DNA of 20,772 nt. Origin: Lachnospiraceae bacterium UBA3287. GTDB taxonomy: Bacteria > Bacillota > Clostridia > Lachnospirales > Lachnospiraceae. Position numbers and translations under genes: made by a program. Shown here in pieces: positions 8,048-15,047 of the stretch; position 1 is the first letter of the stretch, and the number at the start of each line of letters is the position of its first letter. The notes under the pieces were generated by a model that ran no database searches, had not been told where the DNA came from, and saw nothing but the letters and a program-made list of their open reading frames with translations. The stretch covers positions 876 to 21,647 of the forward strand of contig DETN01000203.1 in the NCBI GenBank assembly GCA_002362155.1, in the 5' to 3' direction.

Positions 8048-9582
8048 CTCTTTCTTTCCGACCTGGGGGGCACCATCTCCACAGGCTCGGGGATGTAGGA
8101 CAGGGGAATGATCACATAGAAGGTGGTCCCCTCTCCCTCTTTGCTCTCTACGCTGATGGATCCGTGGTGCTGCAGGACCACGCTTCTGGAAATGGAAAGT
8201 CCCAGACCGGTGCCGCCCATTTCCCTGGACCTGGATTTGTCCACCCGGTAAAAGCGTTCGAATACCCGGTTGATGGACTCGGGGGGAATGCCCACCCCCG
8301 TATCCATGATCTCAATGGTAAAGCTCTGGTGGTCCGCGTCGGTCCTGACCCGGACCTTGCCGTGTTCCTTGTTGTACTTGACCGCGTTCTCGATCAGGTT
8401 GGTCAGGGCCATGGTCATCCTGGTCTCGTCCACCTCGGCCACGATCTTTCTTTCACTGACCAGGAGCAGCTCTATGTCTCTCTCCCTGGCCTGGGGCCTG
8501 ACCCTCTTCAGGATCATCTCCAGCATGTCGTTGATGTTGATGGGCTGGATGTTCAGCTGGGTCTCCTTGTTGTCCATGCGGACCAGGGTCAGGAGCTCGC
8601 TGATGATCTTATTCTCCCTGTCGATCTCATTGTCGATATCCTGCAGGAACTCCCTGTAGACCTCCTCCTCCACATGCTCCTGCATCAGCAGGGAATCTGC
8701 CAGGACCTTGGCGGAGGTCATGGGGGTCTTCAGCTCGTGGGATACGTTGGAAACGAATTCCTGGCGGGAGGCGTCCAGCTGGTTCATCCTGGCCAGGACC
8801 TCGTTGAAGGCGTCCGCTATGTGGCGGGTCTCCAGATACTCGGGAGCACTGACCAGGTTGGTGGTAAAGCCTGCCTTGACCGCCGCAATGGATTTGGAAA
8901 GCCTCTCCAGGGGGCTGACCAGGTAGTAGGCAAAAAAGAGGGCCAGCAGAAAGATGCTGACGGTTATGACCATTTCAAAAAGCAGGGCCGTGCGGGAGAG
9001 CATATCCAGGGTGGTCTCTATGGTCTTTGTGGACACACTGGCCTTGAGAACGCCCTGGGGTGAGGGCGGCTCTGACTCGCGGATGCCCGTCATGTCGCCC
9101 GTTTCCAGAGAGGCTGTCTCCACGATGGGAGTGACCAGGGTGATATAGTTCGCCTCCGGGTCATAGGTATAGGGAGACATACTGGTCCCGTTCTTCAGGC
9201 AGTAGACGATATCCTCCGAAATGGCGGTCTTTCCGGTGGCGATGGAATAGGTGTCCGAAATGACCTGGAGGGAGGAGTCCACCACCAGAAGGCGGCCGTT
9301 GTAGAGAGAGGAGAACTCATTCAGCTCTGTCCGGATCACTTTGGATCCCGGGGTCCCAAGAAAGTCTGCGGTGATCAGATGGTTGGCCAGGGCCCTGAGC
9401 TGCAGCTGGACTTCCTGCGCCTTGACATCCACGGCCCGCTTCTCGTAGCTGCTCAGTATTCCGTACTGTAAAATAATACAGGGGCAGAGTCCGAGAAGGA
9501 GCGAGATCACGAAGACCCGTGACCGGATGCTCGAAAGGACTTCCCGGATATGCCCCAGGAAGGTTTTGTCGCTTTTCATCAT
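8044..9582 (-). CDS. Membrane sensor histidine kinase
   Basis: The 512-residue protein has a first membrane helix at about residues 23-41, an extracytoplasmic sensor region of about 160 residues, and a second helix at about 200-222. A HAMP-like linker (about 223-275) and a HisKA domain with the phosphoacceptor in SNVSHELKTP (His282) follow. The ATPase domain shows the N box NLIENAVKYN (395-404), the G1 box DTGVGIP (427-433), the F box FERFYR and the G2 box GGTGLGLS. No PAS domain separates HAMP from HisKA. It follows the response regulator by 67 bases and overlaps the GerMN gene by 4. The set resembles WalK/VicK- or PhoR-like kinases of Firmicutes; the signal cannot be read. Two consecutive ATGs (9582 and 9579) are both possible starts. 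Confidence 0.93.
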   Translation of the reverse strand: MMKSDKTFLGHIREVLSSIRSRVFVISLLLGLCPCIILQYGILSSYEKRAVDVKAQEVQLQLRALANHLITADFLGTPGSKVIRTELNEFSSLYNGRLLVVDSSLQVISDTYSIATGKTAISEDIVYCLKNGTSMSPYTYDPEANYITLVTPIVETASLETGDMTGIRESEPPSPQGVLKASVSTKTIETTLDMLSRTALLFEMVITVSIFLLALFFAYYLVSPLERLSKSIAAVKAGFTTNLVSAPEYLETRHIADAFNEVLARMNQLDASRQEFVSNVSHELKTPMTSAKVLADSLLMQEHVEEEVYREFLQDIDNEIDRENKIISELLTLVRMDNKETQLNIQPININDMLEMILKRVRPQARERDIELLLVSERKIVAEVDETRMTMALTNLIENAVKYNKEHGKVRVRTDADHQSFTIEIMDTGVGIPPESINRVFERFYRVDKSRSREMGGTGLGLSISRSVVLQHHGSISVESKEGEGTTFYVIIPLSYIPEPVEMVPPRSERKR

Positions 9583-9602
9583 ATTCCTATGCTCCCTTAG
9601 GA

Positions 9603-9628
9603 CTGCCGGGGAAGGATCTCCCCGGCAG
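9603..9628 (-). other. Intercistronic hairpin between regulator and kinase
   Basis: A perfect 10-base-pair inverted repeat (9603-9612 with 9619-9628) with a 6-base loop lies in the 67-base gap between the response regulator stop and the kinase start. No T run follows on the minus strand, so it is not a standard terminator. It could shield the regulator end of the mRNA or lower kinase expression. Confidence 0.7.
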
Positions 9629-9649
9629 AAGGCGAGGGTCTTCTGATGT

Positions 9650-10351
9650 TTACTGAATCTGCCTGAAATAGTAGCCCACGCCCCACTTGGTCTGCACGTA
9701 TCTGGGCTCCGAAGGGTTGGGCTCGATCTTTTCTCTCAGACGCCGGATATGCACGTCCACTGTCCGTACGTCGCCGGGATAGTCTCCGCCCCAGACAGTC
9801 TCCAGCAGCTTGGTCCTGCCGTATACCTTGCCGGGATGGGTGGCCAGAAGCTCCAGAAGCTCGAACTCCTTGGAGGTCAGGTTGATCTCCTTACCGGCCA
9901 CGGTGACCCTGCGGTTGTCTCTGTCCATGCGAAGGTCCCCGCTCTCCAGCAGCTGGGCGCTCTGCTCTTCGGGCTGCTTTCTGGTGCCGGTGCTTCTGCG
10001 GAGGATGGCCTTGATCCTGGCCTTGACCTCCAGGATGTTGAAGGGCTTGGTGATATAGTCGTCAGCCCCGTAGTCCAGTCCCAGGATCTTGTCCATGTCA
10101 TCGCCCTTGGCCGTCAGCATAATGACGGGCACGGTGGAAAACTCCCGGATCTGCTGCAGGACCTCGAAGCCCGAAAGCCTGGGCAGCATGACATCCAGAA
10201 GAATGATGTCATAGCTGTTCTTTTTCACCAGCTCCAGAGCCTCTTCGCCGTCATAGGCGCAGTCCACTTCATACTGATCCTGAATAAGGGAAAAGCGCAC
10301 TCCCTTTACGATCATCTTTTCATCATCTACGACAAGTACTTTCGTCGCCAT
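9650..10351 (-). CDS. OmpR/PhoB-family response regulator
   Basis: The 233-residue protein has a receiver domain (1-120) with the acidic pair Asp9-Asp10, the phosphorylation site in LLDVMLP (Asp53), Thr80 in IMLTAKG, and Lys102 in ITKPF. A winged-helix DNA-binding domain (about 133-230) shows the family signature LTSKEFELLELLA and ends TKWGVGYYF. The ATG at 10351 has GGAGG 7 bases upstream. It lies 52 bases after the comEA stop and before its cognate kinase. It would act in the cytoplasm as a phosphorylation-controlled transcription factor. WalR/VicR- or PhoP-like grouping is plausible but not decided by the sequence. Confidence 0.95.
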   Translation of the reverse strand: MATKVLVVDDEKMIVKGVRFSLIQDQYEVDCAYDGEEALELVKKNSYDIILLDVMLPRLSGFEVLQQIREFSTVPVIMLTAKGDDMDKILGLDYGADDYITKPFNILEVKARIKAILRRSTGTRKQPEEQSAQLLESGDLRMDRDNRRVTVAGKEINLTSKEFELLELLATHPGKVYGRTKLLETVWGGDYPGDVRTVDVHIRRLREKIEPNPSEPRYVQTKWGVGYYFRQIQ

Positions 10352-10403
10352 ATCTTTACCTCCGCGAGACCCCAGGCCGGGCCCTGCGGGCTCCTCCTGA
10401 AGA

Positions 10404-11051
10404 TCATCTGACCGTTATATACGTTTTCAGTTTGTCAAAGCCGGCCTGGCCGATGCCGGAGACCTTCATCAGGTCCTCGGGCTTTTCAAAGGGCCCGTTC
10501 TGCTGCCGGTAGTCTATAATGCTCCTGGCCCTGGCCTGACCGATGCCGGGCAGGGTCGTAAGAGCGCTCTCGTCCGCCGTATTGATATTGATGAGGCCGC
10601 CGCTCTCTCCGGAAGCACTCTCTTCCGGGGCCTTTGCCGCCTCTTTCATCTCATCGGCTTCGCTTTTCGTGGGAATATACAGTTTCTGAGCGTCGGATAC
10701 AAAATCCGCCTGATTGACATAGGTCTCGTCAGCATCTTCGGCAAAGCCTCCTGCCGCCTGGACCGCGTCGAAGACCCGGGATTCCTCGGGCAGCTCGTAG
10801 ACGCCCTCGTTTACTACCGCGCCGCAGACAAAGACCTTGATTGGTACAGGAATGACCTCTTCCGCTTCCGCCTCTTCCGGGGAAAGTTCCGTCTCCTCCG
10901 GCGTGAGAGTCTCCTCTGCCGCGGCCGTATCATCAAGACTTTTCAGTTCCAGATCCGCGCCGCTCCCGCATCCGCCGAGGGCGGCACACATCACAAGAAG
11001 CAGAAGGCCCTCCAGGACTTTCCGCATGGTTTTAAATAAAGCACAATGCAC
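10404..11051 (-). CDS. comEA: ComEA-like helix-hairpin-helix DNA-binding lipoprotein
   Basis: ComEA binds incoming double-stranded DNA at the outer face of the membrane during natural transformation. Here a 215-residue protein has an export signal ending in a lipobox-like ALGGC (Cys28), an acidic linker (about 47-68), an SLBB-like domain (about 70-128, KVFVCGAVVNEGVYELPE near its start), and a C-terminal tandem HhH region (about 154-215) with LPGIGQARA and VSGIGQAGF. I chose the GTG at 11051 because AAAGGAGC lies 6 bases upstream. The downstream ATG at 11027 has no ribosome site, and the far-upstream ATG at 11204 would put about 50 unrelated residues ahead of the signal. ComEA is usually held by a membrane helix; a lipid anchor is a variation. 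It heads an operon with the two-component pair, which hints at shared regulation. Confidence 0.85.
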   Translation of the reverse strand: MHCALFKTMRKVLEGLLLLVMCAALGGCGSGADLELKSLDDTAAAEETLTPEETELSPEEAEAEEVIPVPIKVFVCGAVVNEGVYELPEESRVFDAVQAAGGFAEDADETYVNQADFVSDAQKLYIPTKSEADEMKEAAKAPEESASGESGGLININTADESALTTLPGIGQARARSIIDYRQQNGPFEKPEDLMKVSGIGQAGFDKLKTYITVR

Positions 11052-11057
11052 TGCAAA

Positions 11058-11065
11058 GCTCCTTT
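11058..11065 (-). promoter_or_regulatory. Ribosome binding site fixing the comEA GTG start
   Basis: AAAGGAGC on the minus strand stands 6 bases before the in-frame GTG at 11051-11049. It is about 30 bases from the ATG at 11027, too far to serve it. Confidence 0.7.
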
Positions 11066-11128
11066 CCGCCCGGGCCCTTTGTAGACAAACCGGGCACGAA
11101 AAGGCCCCACCATGCAGTTTCTCAGATA

Positions 11129-11157
11129 ATTGTAACGAAACACTTTCTGATTTACAA
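11129..11157 (-). promoter_or_regulatory. Promoter of the comEA-two-component-GerMN operon
   Basis: On the minus strand -35 TTGTAA (11152-11157) and -10 TACAAT (11129-11134) are 17 bases apart. The start would fall near 11122, giving a leader of about 70 bases. That leader includes an imperfect hairpin at about 11068-11095 (GCCCGG pairing with CCGGGC). Confidence 0.55.
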
Positions 11158-11259
11158 CCAGAAAATATCTGCCATTTCCAGCAGAAGAACCATCTTTGTT
11201 TCACAGGCAGGGATACGCCAGTCCCTGCAGACCGGCGCAGAAGCCGCCGGCGGAGCTGA
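11158..11259. other. Spacer between divergent promoters
   Basis: The rest of the 11052-11378 intergenic region, between the comEA and Rpn promoters, holds no gene. It has a 7-base-pair hairpin (11207-11213 with 11222-11228) without a T run, and a GC-rich GCCGCCGGCGG element near 11243. Confidence 0.4.
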
Positions 11260-11289
11260 TTGACACAGGCCCCCTTTCCTCTCTATAAT
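11260..11289 (+). promoter_or_regulatory. Consensus promoter of the Rpn-family gene
   Basis: A perfect -35 TTGACA (11260-11265) and a perfect -10 TATAAT (11284-11289) are separated by 18 bases. The start would be near 11296, about 83 bases before the GTG start codon. It is the closest match to the sigma-70/sigma-A consensus in the window. Confidence 0.8.
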
Positions 11290-11378
11290 TGAGCTATCAG
11301 ATCGCACCGCTTCTTCAGCAGGCAGTGCAGAGCATTTCTTGAATTCAAATCTTTTAATCACATCGAAAGGAGTCACCT

Positions 11379-12287
11379 GTGAACAAAGTAAAACTGAAAC
11401 GCAATTCCGCATCTACTGTGTTTTCCGACCTGTTCAGCCGTCCCGAATATCAGCTTCAGCTCTATCATGTTTTCCATCCGGAAGACACGGATGTTACCGA
11501 AGATCAGCTGACAAATGTGACCCTGAGCAGCATCCTGGTCGCCGGCATCTATAACGATCTGGGATTTACGGTCCGGGGCCGGCGGATCATTCTGGTAGAA
11601 GCCCAGTCCACCTGGTCCGTCAACATTACATACCGGTGCCTTGAATATCTGGTGAGCGAATGGAAGCAGCATCTTTCCGGAACGGAACAGAATATTTATA
11701 AGAAAAAGGCTGTCTCCCTTCCCATTCCCGAACTGTATGTACTGTACACGGGAGAAGAAAATCATGAGGAAACTGAGCTGAGGCTGTCCGAAGAGCTTTT
11801 TCCCGGCCTGGATATTCCGGTGGAAGCTGTCGTCAGGATCCTGTACGGAGGCGAAAAGGGAGACATTCTGGATCAGTACGTCGGTTATACAAAGATCTTA
11901 AGAGAAGCTGTTAAAGAAAGCGGCTATGATGCGACGACAGCGGATAAAGTAGTCAGAAGATGCATCAGTCAGAATATTCTCACCGAATATATGACAGAAA
12001 GAGGGGCAGAAGTTATGGCAGCCATGCTTGACATTTTTGACCAGGAAAAGGTCTGGGATATGGCCCTGAAGGCAGAACGCCGGGAAGGCCTGGAACAGGG
12101 GCTGGAACAGGGGCTGGAACAGGGGCTGAAAAAGGAGGCCGCTTCCATCATCCGCTTATGCCGCCGCAGGATGCATATGCCCGATCCGGAAGTCATCCGG
12201 ACACTCATGGAAGAAATGAACCTGTCACAGGATAAAGCAGCTGAGTATCTGGCTGATTACGATCATCCTGTTTCAGCTGCAGATTAA
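11379..12287 (+). CDS. Rpn-family recombination-promoting nuclease / PDDEXK transposase-like protein
   Basis: This 302-residue protein matches the general form of the Rpn/COG5464 family, PD-(D/E)XK nucleases often annotated as putative transposases. The catalytic signature is Asp60 (YNDLGF), then Glu74 and Gln76 in ILVEAQST. The following SVNITYRCLEYL block also fits the family. The C-terminal part has a short repeat EQGL in three copies (about residues 243-254) followed by KKEA, a flexible spacer common in this family, and then a helical end. The start is GTG at 11379 with AAAGGAG about 6 bases upstream; no better ATG exists. It has its own consensus promoter and differs in base and codon use from the C-ending codons of argG. 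Its biological role may be DNA exchange or phage defence; that is not decidable here. Confidence 0.82.
   Translation: MNKVKLKRNSASTVFSDLFSRPEYQLQLYHVFHPEDTDVTEDQLTNVTLSSILVAGIYNDLGFTVRGRRIILVEAQSTWSVNITYRCLEYLVSEWKQHLSGTEQNIYKKKAVSLPIPELYVLYTGEENHEETELRLSEELFPGLDIPVEAVVRILYGGEKGDILDQYVGYTKILREAVKESGYDATTADKVVRRCISQNILTEYMTERGAEVMAAMLDIFDQEKVWDMALKAERREGLEQGLEQGLEQGLKKEAASIIRLCRRRMHMPDPEVIRTLMEEMNLSQDKAAEYLADYDHPVSAAD
11995..12274 (+). repeat. 280-base direct repeat, copy 1 (3' end of Rpn gene)
   Basis: This segment starts at CAGAAAGAGGGG and runs to the codons for YDHPVS. It is repeated at 12428-12707 with equal length and only scattered substitutions. Confidence 0.9.
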
Positions 12288-12427
12288 CTGCAGCTTCATG
12301 GCAGTTCATGACCCGGGGCATTTATGGCGGTAAACACACGATTTTTGAAGTTTCTCCGATAAACACCAGCAGACGGATACGCCTGTCGTTTGTCTGCTGC
12401 CGGGAGATGTTCCCGCAGAAAAGCAGG

Positions 12428-12707
12428 CAGAAAGAGGGGATGAAGTTATGGCAGCCATACTTGACATTTTTGACCAGGAAAAGGTCTGGGATATGGCCCT
12501 GAAGGCAGAACGCCGGGAAGGCCTGGAACAGGGGCTGGAACAGGGGCTGAAAAAGGGGCTGAAACAGGAGGCTGCTTCCATCATCCGCTTATGCCGCCGC
12601 AGGATGCATATGCCCGATCCGGAAGTCATCCGGACACTCATGGAAGAAATGAACCTGTCACAGGACAGGGCTTCTGAGTATCTTGCCGGTTACGATCATC
12701 CCGTTTC
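12428..12707 (+). repeat. 280-base direct repeat, copy 2
   Basis: This is the second copy of 11995-12274, offset by 433 bases. The 4-residue spacer reads EQGL, EQGL, KKGL, KQE here against EQGL, EQGL, EQGL, KKE in copy 1. The total length is unchanged. Confidence 0.9.
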
Positions 12708-12723
12708 GGAATCGGATGAGTAA
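12428..12723 (+). pseudogene. Detached C-terminal fragment of a second Rpn-family gene
   Basis: An ATG at 12448, with AGAGGGG about 9 bases upstream, opens 91 residues that duplicate the C-terminal 91 or so residues of the preceding gene. It has the same DIFDQEKVWDMALKAERR block, the EQGL spacer, and the same IIRLCRRRMHMPDPEVIRT helix. The nuclease domain is absent. In the same frame upstream, codons are open back to about 12349 (SFSDKHQQT..., then LLPGDVPAEKQAERGDE) but are not similar to the intact gene, and stops lie at 12331 and 12346. It is most likely a remnant of a duplicated gene. It could still be translated as a small protein, since its differences from the intact copy keep the frame. 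Confidence 0.75.
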
Positions 12724-12814
12724 AATATAAGTTCCTTTGGGGAAAGTCAGGATGTCCGGTGTTGTCCCGAAGGCAGAGTCTCTTTAAAGCATTTCCGGTA
12801 TCTTTCGAAAAAAA

Positions 12815-12846
12815 ACAGGACTGCTGTCTTGAAACAGCGGTCCTGT
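12815..12846. terminator. Bidirectional terminator between the Rpn fragment and argD
   Basis: A 13-base stem (12815-12827 with 12834-12846) with one wobble position encloses a 6-base loop. TTTTATT follows on the plus strand and a run of eight T residues follows on the minus strand. It separates two convergent transcription units. Confidence 0.88.
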
Positions 12847-12882
12847 TTTATTGTACCCTGCCTTCCGGCCGGGAATCCGGGC

Positions 12883-14094
12883 TCAGCAGAAGGCTTCTTC
12901 GATGGAGCTGACCAGGATCTCATACATCTGATCGATCTGCTCTTTTGTCACGTTCAGAGGAGGCAGGAAGCGGATGATCTCGGGGCCGGCGTTGATAAAG
13001 ATCAGACCCTTTTCCATGGCGCCTGCGATCACGGGGCCGACCGGTCTGTCAAAGACAAGGCCCTGCATCAGGCCTCTTCCTCTGTACTCCAGGATGAAGG
13101 GATATTTCTCTGTAAGGGCAGAGAGCTTCTCTTCCAGATAGGGAGCCACTTCCCTTACATGGCCTACCAGGTCATCCTCTTCAAAGATGTCCAGGACGGC
13201 GTTGATGGCTGCCCCGGCCAGAGGGTTGCCGCCGTAGGTGGTGCCGTGGTCGCCGGCGGTCAGGGAGCTCTGTCCCATCTCCTCGGTCATCAGGAAGGCG
13301 CCTACGGGAACGCCGGCGCCCAGAGCCTTGGCACAGGTCATGATATCGGGCTTTACCCCGAACTTCTGCCAGGCGAAGAAATCACCGGTACGGCCCATGC
13401 CGCACTGGATCTCGTCGAAGATCAGGACAATGCCCCGCTCGTCGCAGAGCCTTCTGACGCCCTTCAGGAATTCTTCCGTAGCGGGGATGAGGCCGCCTTC
13501 GCCCTGAACGGGCTCCAGGATCACGGCCGCCGTCTTTTCGTTCATGAGCTTTTCCACGCTCTCCAGGTCATTCAGGCGGGCGAACTGGACGTCGCCGGTC
13601 ATCTGGCCGAAGGGCAGTCTGTACTTTGTATTTCCGGTCACGGAAAGCGCGCCGTAGGTACGGCCGTGGAAGGACTGCTCCATGGCGATGATCTGATGGT
13701 CCCTGCGTCCGTCCTTCAGATAGGCGTGCTTGACGGCCGCCTTGAGGGCGCCCTCCACTGCCTCGGCGCCGCTGTTGGTAAAGAAGACCCTGTCCATGCC
13801 GGAAACGGCCTTGATCCTGTGGGCGGCCCGGATGGTGGATTCGTTGTAGAAATAGTTGGAGGTATGGATGATCCTGTCGATCTGGGCCTTCAGAGCCCCG
13901 TTGTAGCGGGGATCGTTGTAGCCGAAGGCAAAGACGGCGATGCCGGACATAAAGTCCAGATATTTCTTTCCGTCCGCATCGAACAGATATCCCCCGTCCC
14001 CGTGGTCCAGGACAACCTGGTAACGGTTATAGGTATGGAGCAGATCTTTTTCCGCCTGGTCGATCATGGCAGGCATTACGCTTGTATAGTCCAT
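12883..14094 (-). CDS. argD: Acetylornithine aminotransferase
   Basis: This PLP enzyme converts N-acetylglutamate semialdehyde to N-acetylornithine with glutamate as amino donor, in cytoplasmic arginine synthesis. The 403-residue length is normal for the family. Visible class-III aminotransferase features are TNSGAEAVEGALK (106-118), SFHGRTYGAL, LEPVQGEGG, the IFDEIQCGMGRTG block with cofactor-binding Asp227, and the Schiff-base lysine Lys256 in TCAKALGAG. The ATG at 14094 has GAGG 7 bases upstream. It is the last gene of the arginine operon, 18 bases behind argB, and is closed by the shared terminator. Other class-III enzymes such as ornithine or succinylornithine aminotransferases look similar, but the neighbours settle the call. 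Confidence 0.95.
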   Translation of the reverse strand: MDYTSVMPAMIDQAEKDLLHTYNRYQVVLDHGDGGYLFDADGKKYLDFMSGIAVFAFGYNDPRYNGALKAQIDRIIHTSNYFYNESTIRAAHRIKAVSGMDRVFFTNSGAEAVEGALKAAVKHAYLKDGRRDHQIIAMEQSFHGRTYGALSVTGNTKYRLPFGQMTGDVQFARLNDLESVEKLMNEKTAAVILEPVQGEGGLIPATEEFLKGVRRLCDERGIVLIFDEIQCGMGRTGDFFAWQKFGVKPDIMTCAKALGAGVPVGAFLMTEEMGQSSLTAGDHGTTYGGNPLAGAAINAVLDIFEEDDLVGHVREVAPYLEEKLSALTEKYPFILEYRGRGLMQGLVFDRPVGPVIAGAMEKGLIFINAGPEIIRFLPPLNVTKEQIDQMYEILVSSIEEAFC

Positions 14095-14112
14095 TTCTTA
14101 CCTCGCTCTCTC

Positions 14113-15012
14113 TTACTTTAAAAAGTCATCCGTCTCATAGAAAACGGTGCCGATTCCCTTCTTGGTGAAGATCTCCAGAAGGATGGAGTGGGGAATGCGT
14201 CCGTCCAGGATGTGGACCCTGTGCACGCCGCCGCGGACGGCCTGGGTGCAGTTGGTGAGCTTGGGCAGCATGCCGCCGCCGATATAGCCCTTCCCGATCA
14301 GTTCTTCCGCGTCTCCCACGCTGATCCTGGAAATGAAGGATTCGGGATCGTTGATGTCCCTGTAAAGGCCGGCGATATCCGTCAGATAGACCAGCTTGTC
14401 CGCGCCTACGGCCGTGGCAATGGCAGAGGCCGCTTCGTCGGCGTTGATGTTGTAGGTATTGTAGAATTCATCCATGCCGATGGGGGCAATGATGGGCAGG
14501 TAGTCGTTGGACAGGGCGTCGAAGATGATCTTGGGATCCACCTTTGTGACCTCTCCCACGAAGCCTATGTCCTGGCCGCCGGGATATTTCTTCTTTACCT
14601 TTAAAAGCCCGCCGTCCTTGCCGCTGATGCCGATGGCTCTGGATCCCAGCTCGGACACCATGGTCACCAGATCCTTGGAGATCTTGCCCAGGACCATCTC
14701 GGCGATCTCCATGGTCTCGGGATCCGTTACCCTGAGGCCGTTAATGAACTGTGCTTCCTTGCCGGACTTTTTGACCCAGCTGGAAATGGCCTTGCCGCCG
14801 CCGTGGACGATGATGGGCTTGAAGCCGACCAGCTTCAAAAGGGTCACGTCGCGGATGACCTCCTTCTGCAGCCAGGGATCGGACATGGCGGAGCCGCCGT
14901 ATTTGACGACGATGATCTTACGGTTGAATGTCTGGATATAGGGAAGAGCCTCGATCAGGACCTGGGCCTTTTTCTGGGCTTCTATCTGGGCGCTGTTTAA
15001 AATAGGTTCCAT
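14113..15012 (-). CDS. argB: Acetylglutamate kinase, arginine-inhibited type
   Basis: It phosphorylates N-acetylglutamate, the second step of arginine synthesis. The ATG at 15012 is preferred to one at 15105 because AGGAG lies 8 bases upstream and the 299-residue product has the family length; the longer form would also run into the argJ 3' end. Visible are the kinase motifs VVKYGGSAM (Lys37) and VHGGGKAIS (69-77), GLRVTDPETME, and a C-terminal GGGMLPKL segment. Residues 7-30 form an extra N-terminal helix (QKKAQVLIEALPYIQ), which in this family marks hexameric, arginine-sensitive enzymes, so feedback inhibition is expected. It lies 35 bases after argJ and 18 before argD. Confidence 0.95.
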   Translation of the reverse strand: MEPILNSAQIEAQKKAQVLIEALPYIQTFNRKIIVVKYGGSAMSDPWLQKEVIRDVTLLKLVGFKPIIVHGGGKAISSWVKKSGKEAQFINGLRVTDPETMEIAEMVLGKISKDLVTMVSELGSRAIGISGKDGGLLKVKKKYPGGQDIGFVGEVTKVDPKIIFDALSNDYLPIIAPIGMDEFYNTYNINADEAASAIATAVGADKLVYLTDIAGLYRDINDPESFISRISVGDAEELIGKGYIGGGMLPKLTNCTQAVRGGVHRVHILDGRIPHSILLEIFTKKGIGTVFYETDDFLK

Positions 15013-15047
15013 ATATATTTCTCCTGTGTATCTTCCGGGCGGATCTG

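Noticed and set aside
8164..9063. Plus-strand open frame opposite the histidine kinase
   Set aside because: The kinase motifs are intact on the minus strand; the opposite frame is rich in Gln/Asp/His/Val shadow residues and lacks a ribosome site.
10837..11259. 140-codon plus-strand frame overlapping comEA and its upstream region
   Set aside because: It runs opposite the comEA signal and linker codons and through the comEA promoter; no start signal.
11379..12723. Insertion sequence around the Rpn gene
   Set aside because: No terminal inverted repeats or target-site duplication seen; the 280-base repeats are direct copies of coding sequence, not element ends.
12829..14121. 430-codon plus-strand frame opposite argD
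   Set aside because: It begins inside the terminator and lies fully opposite an unmistakable argD.
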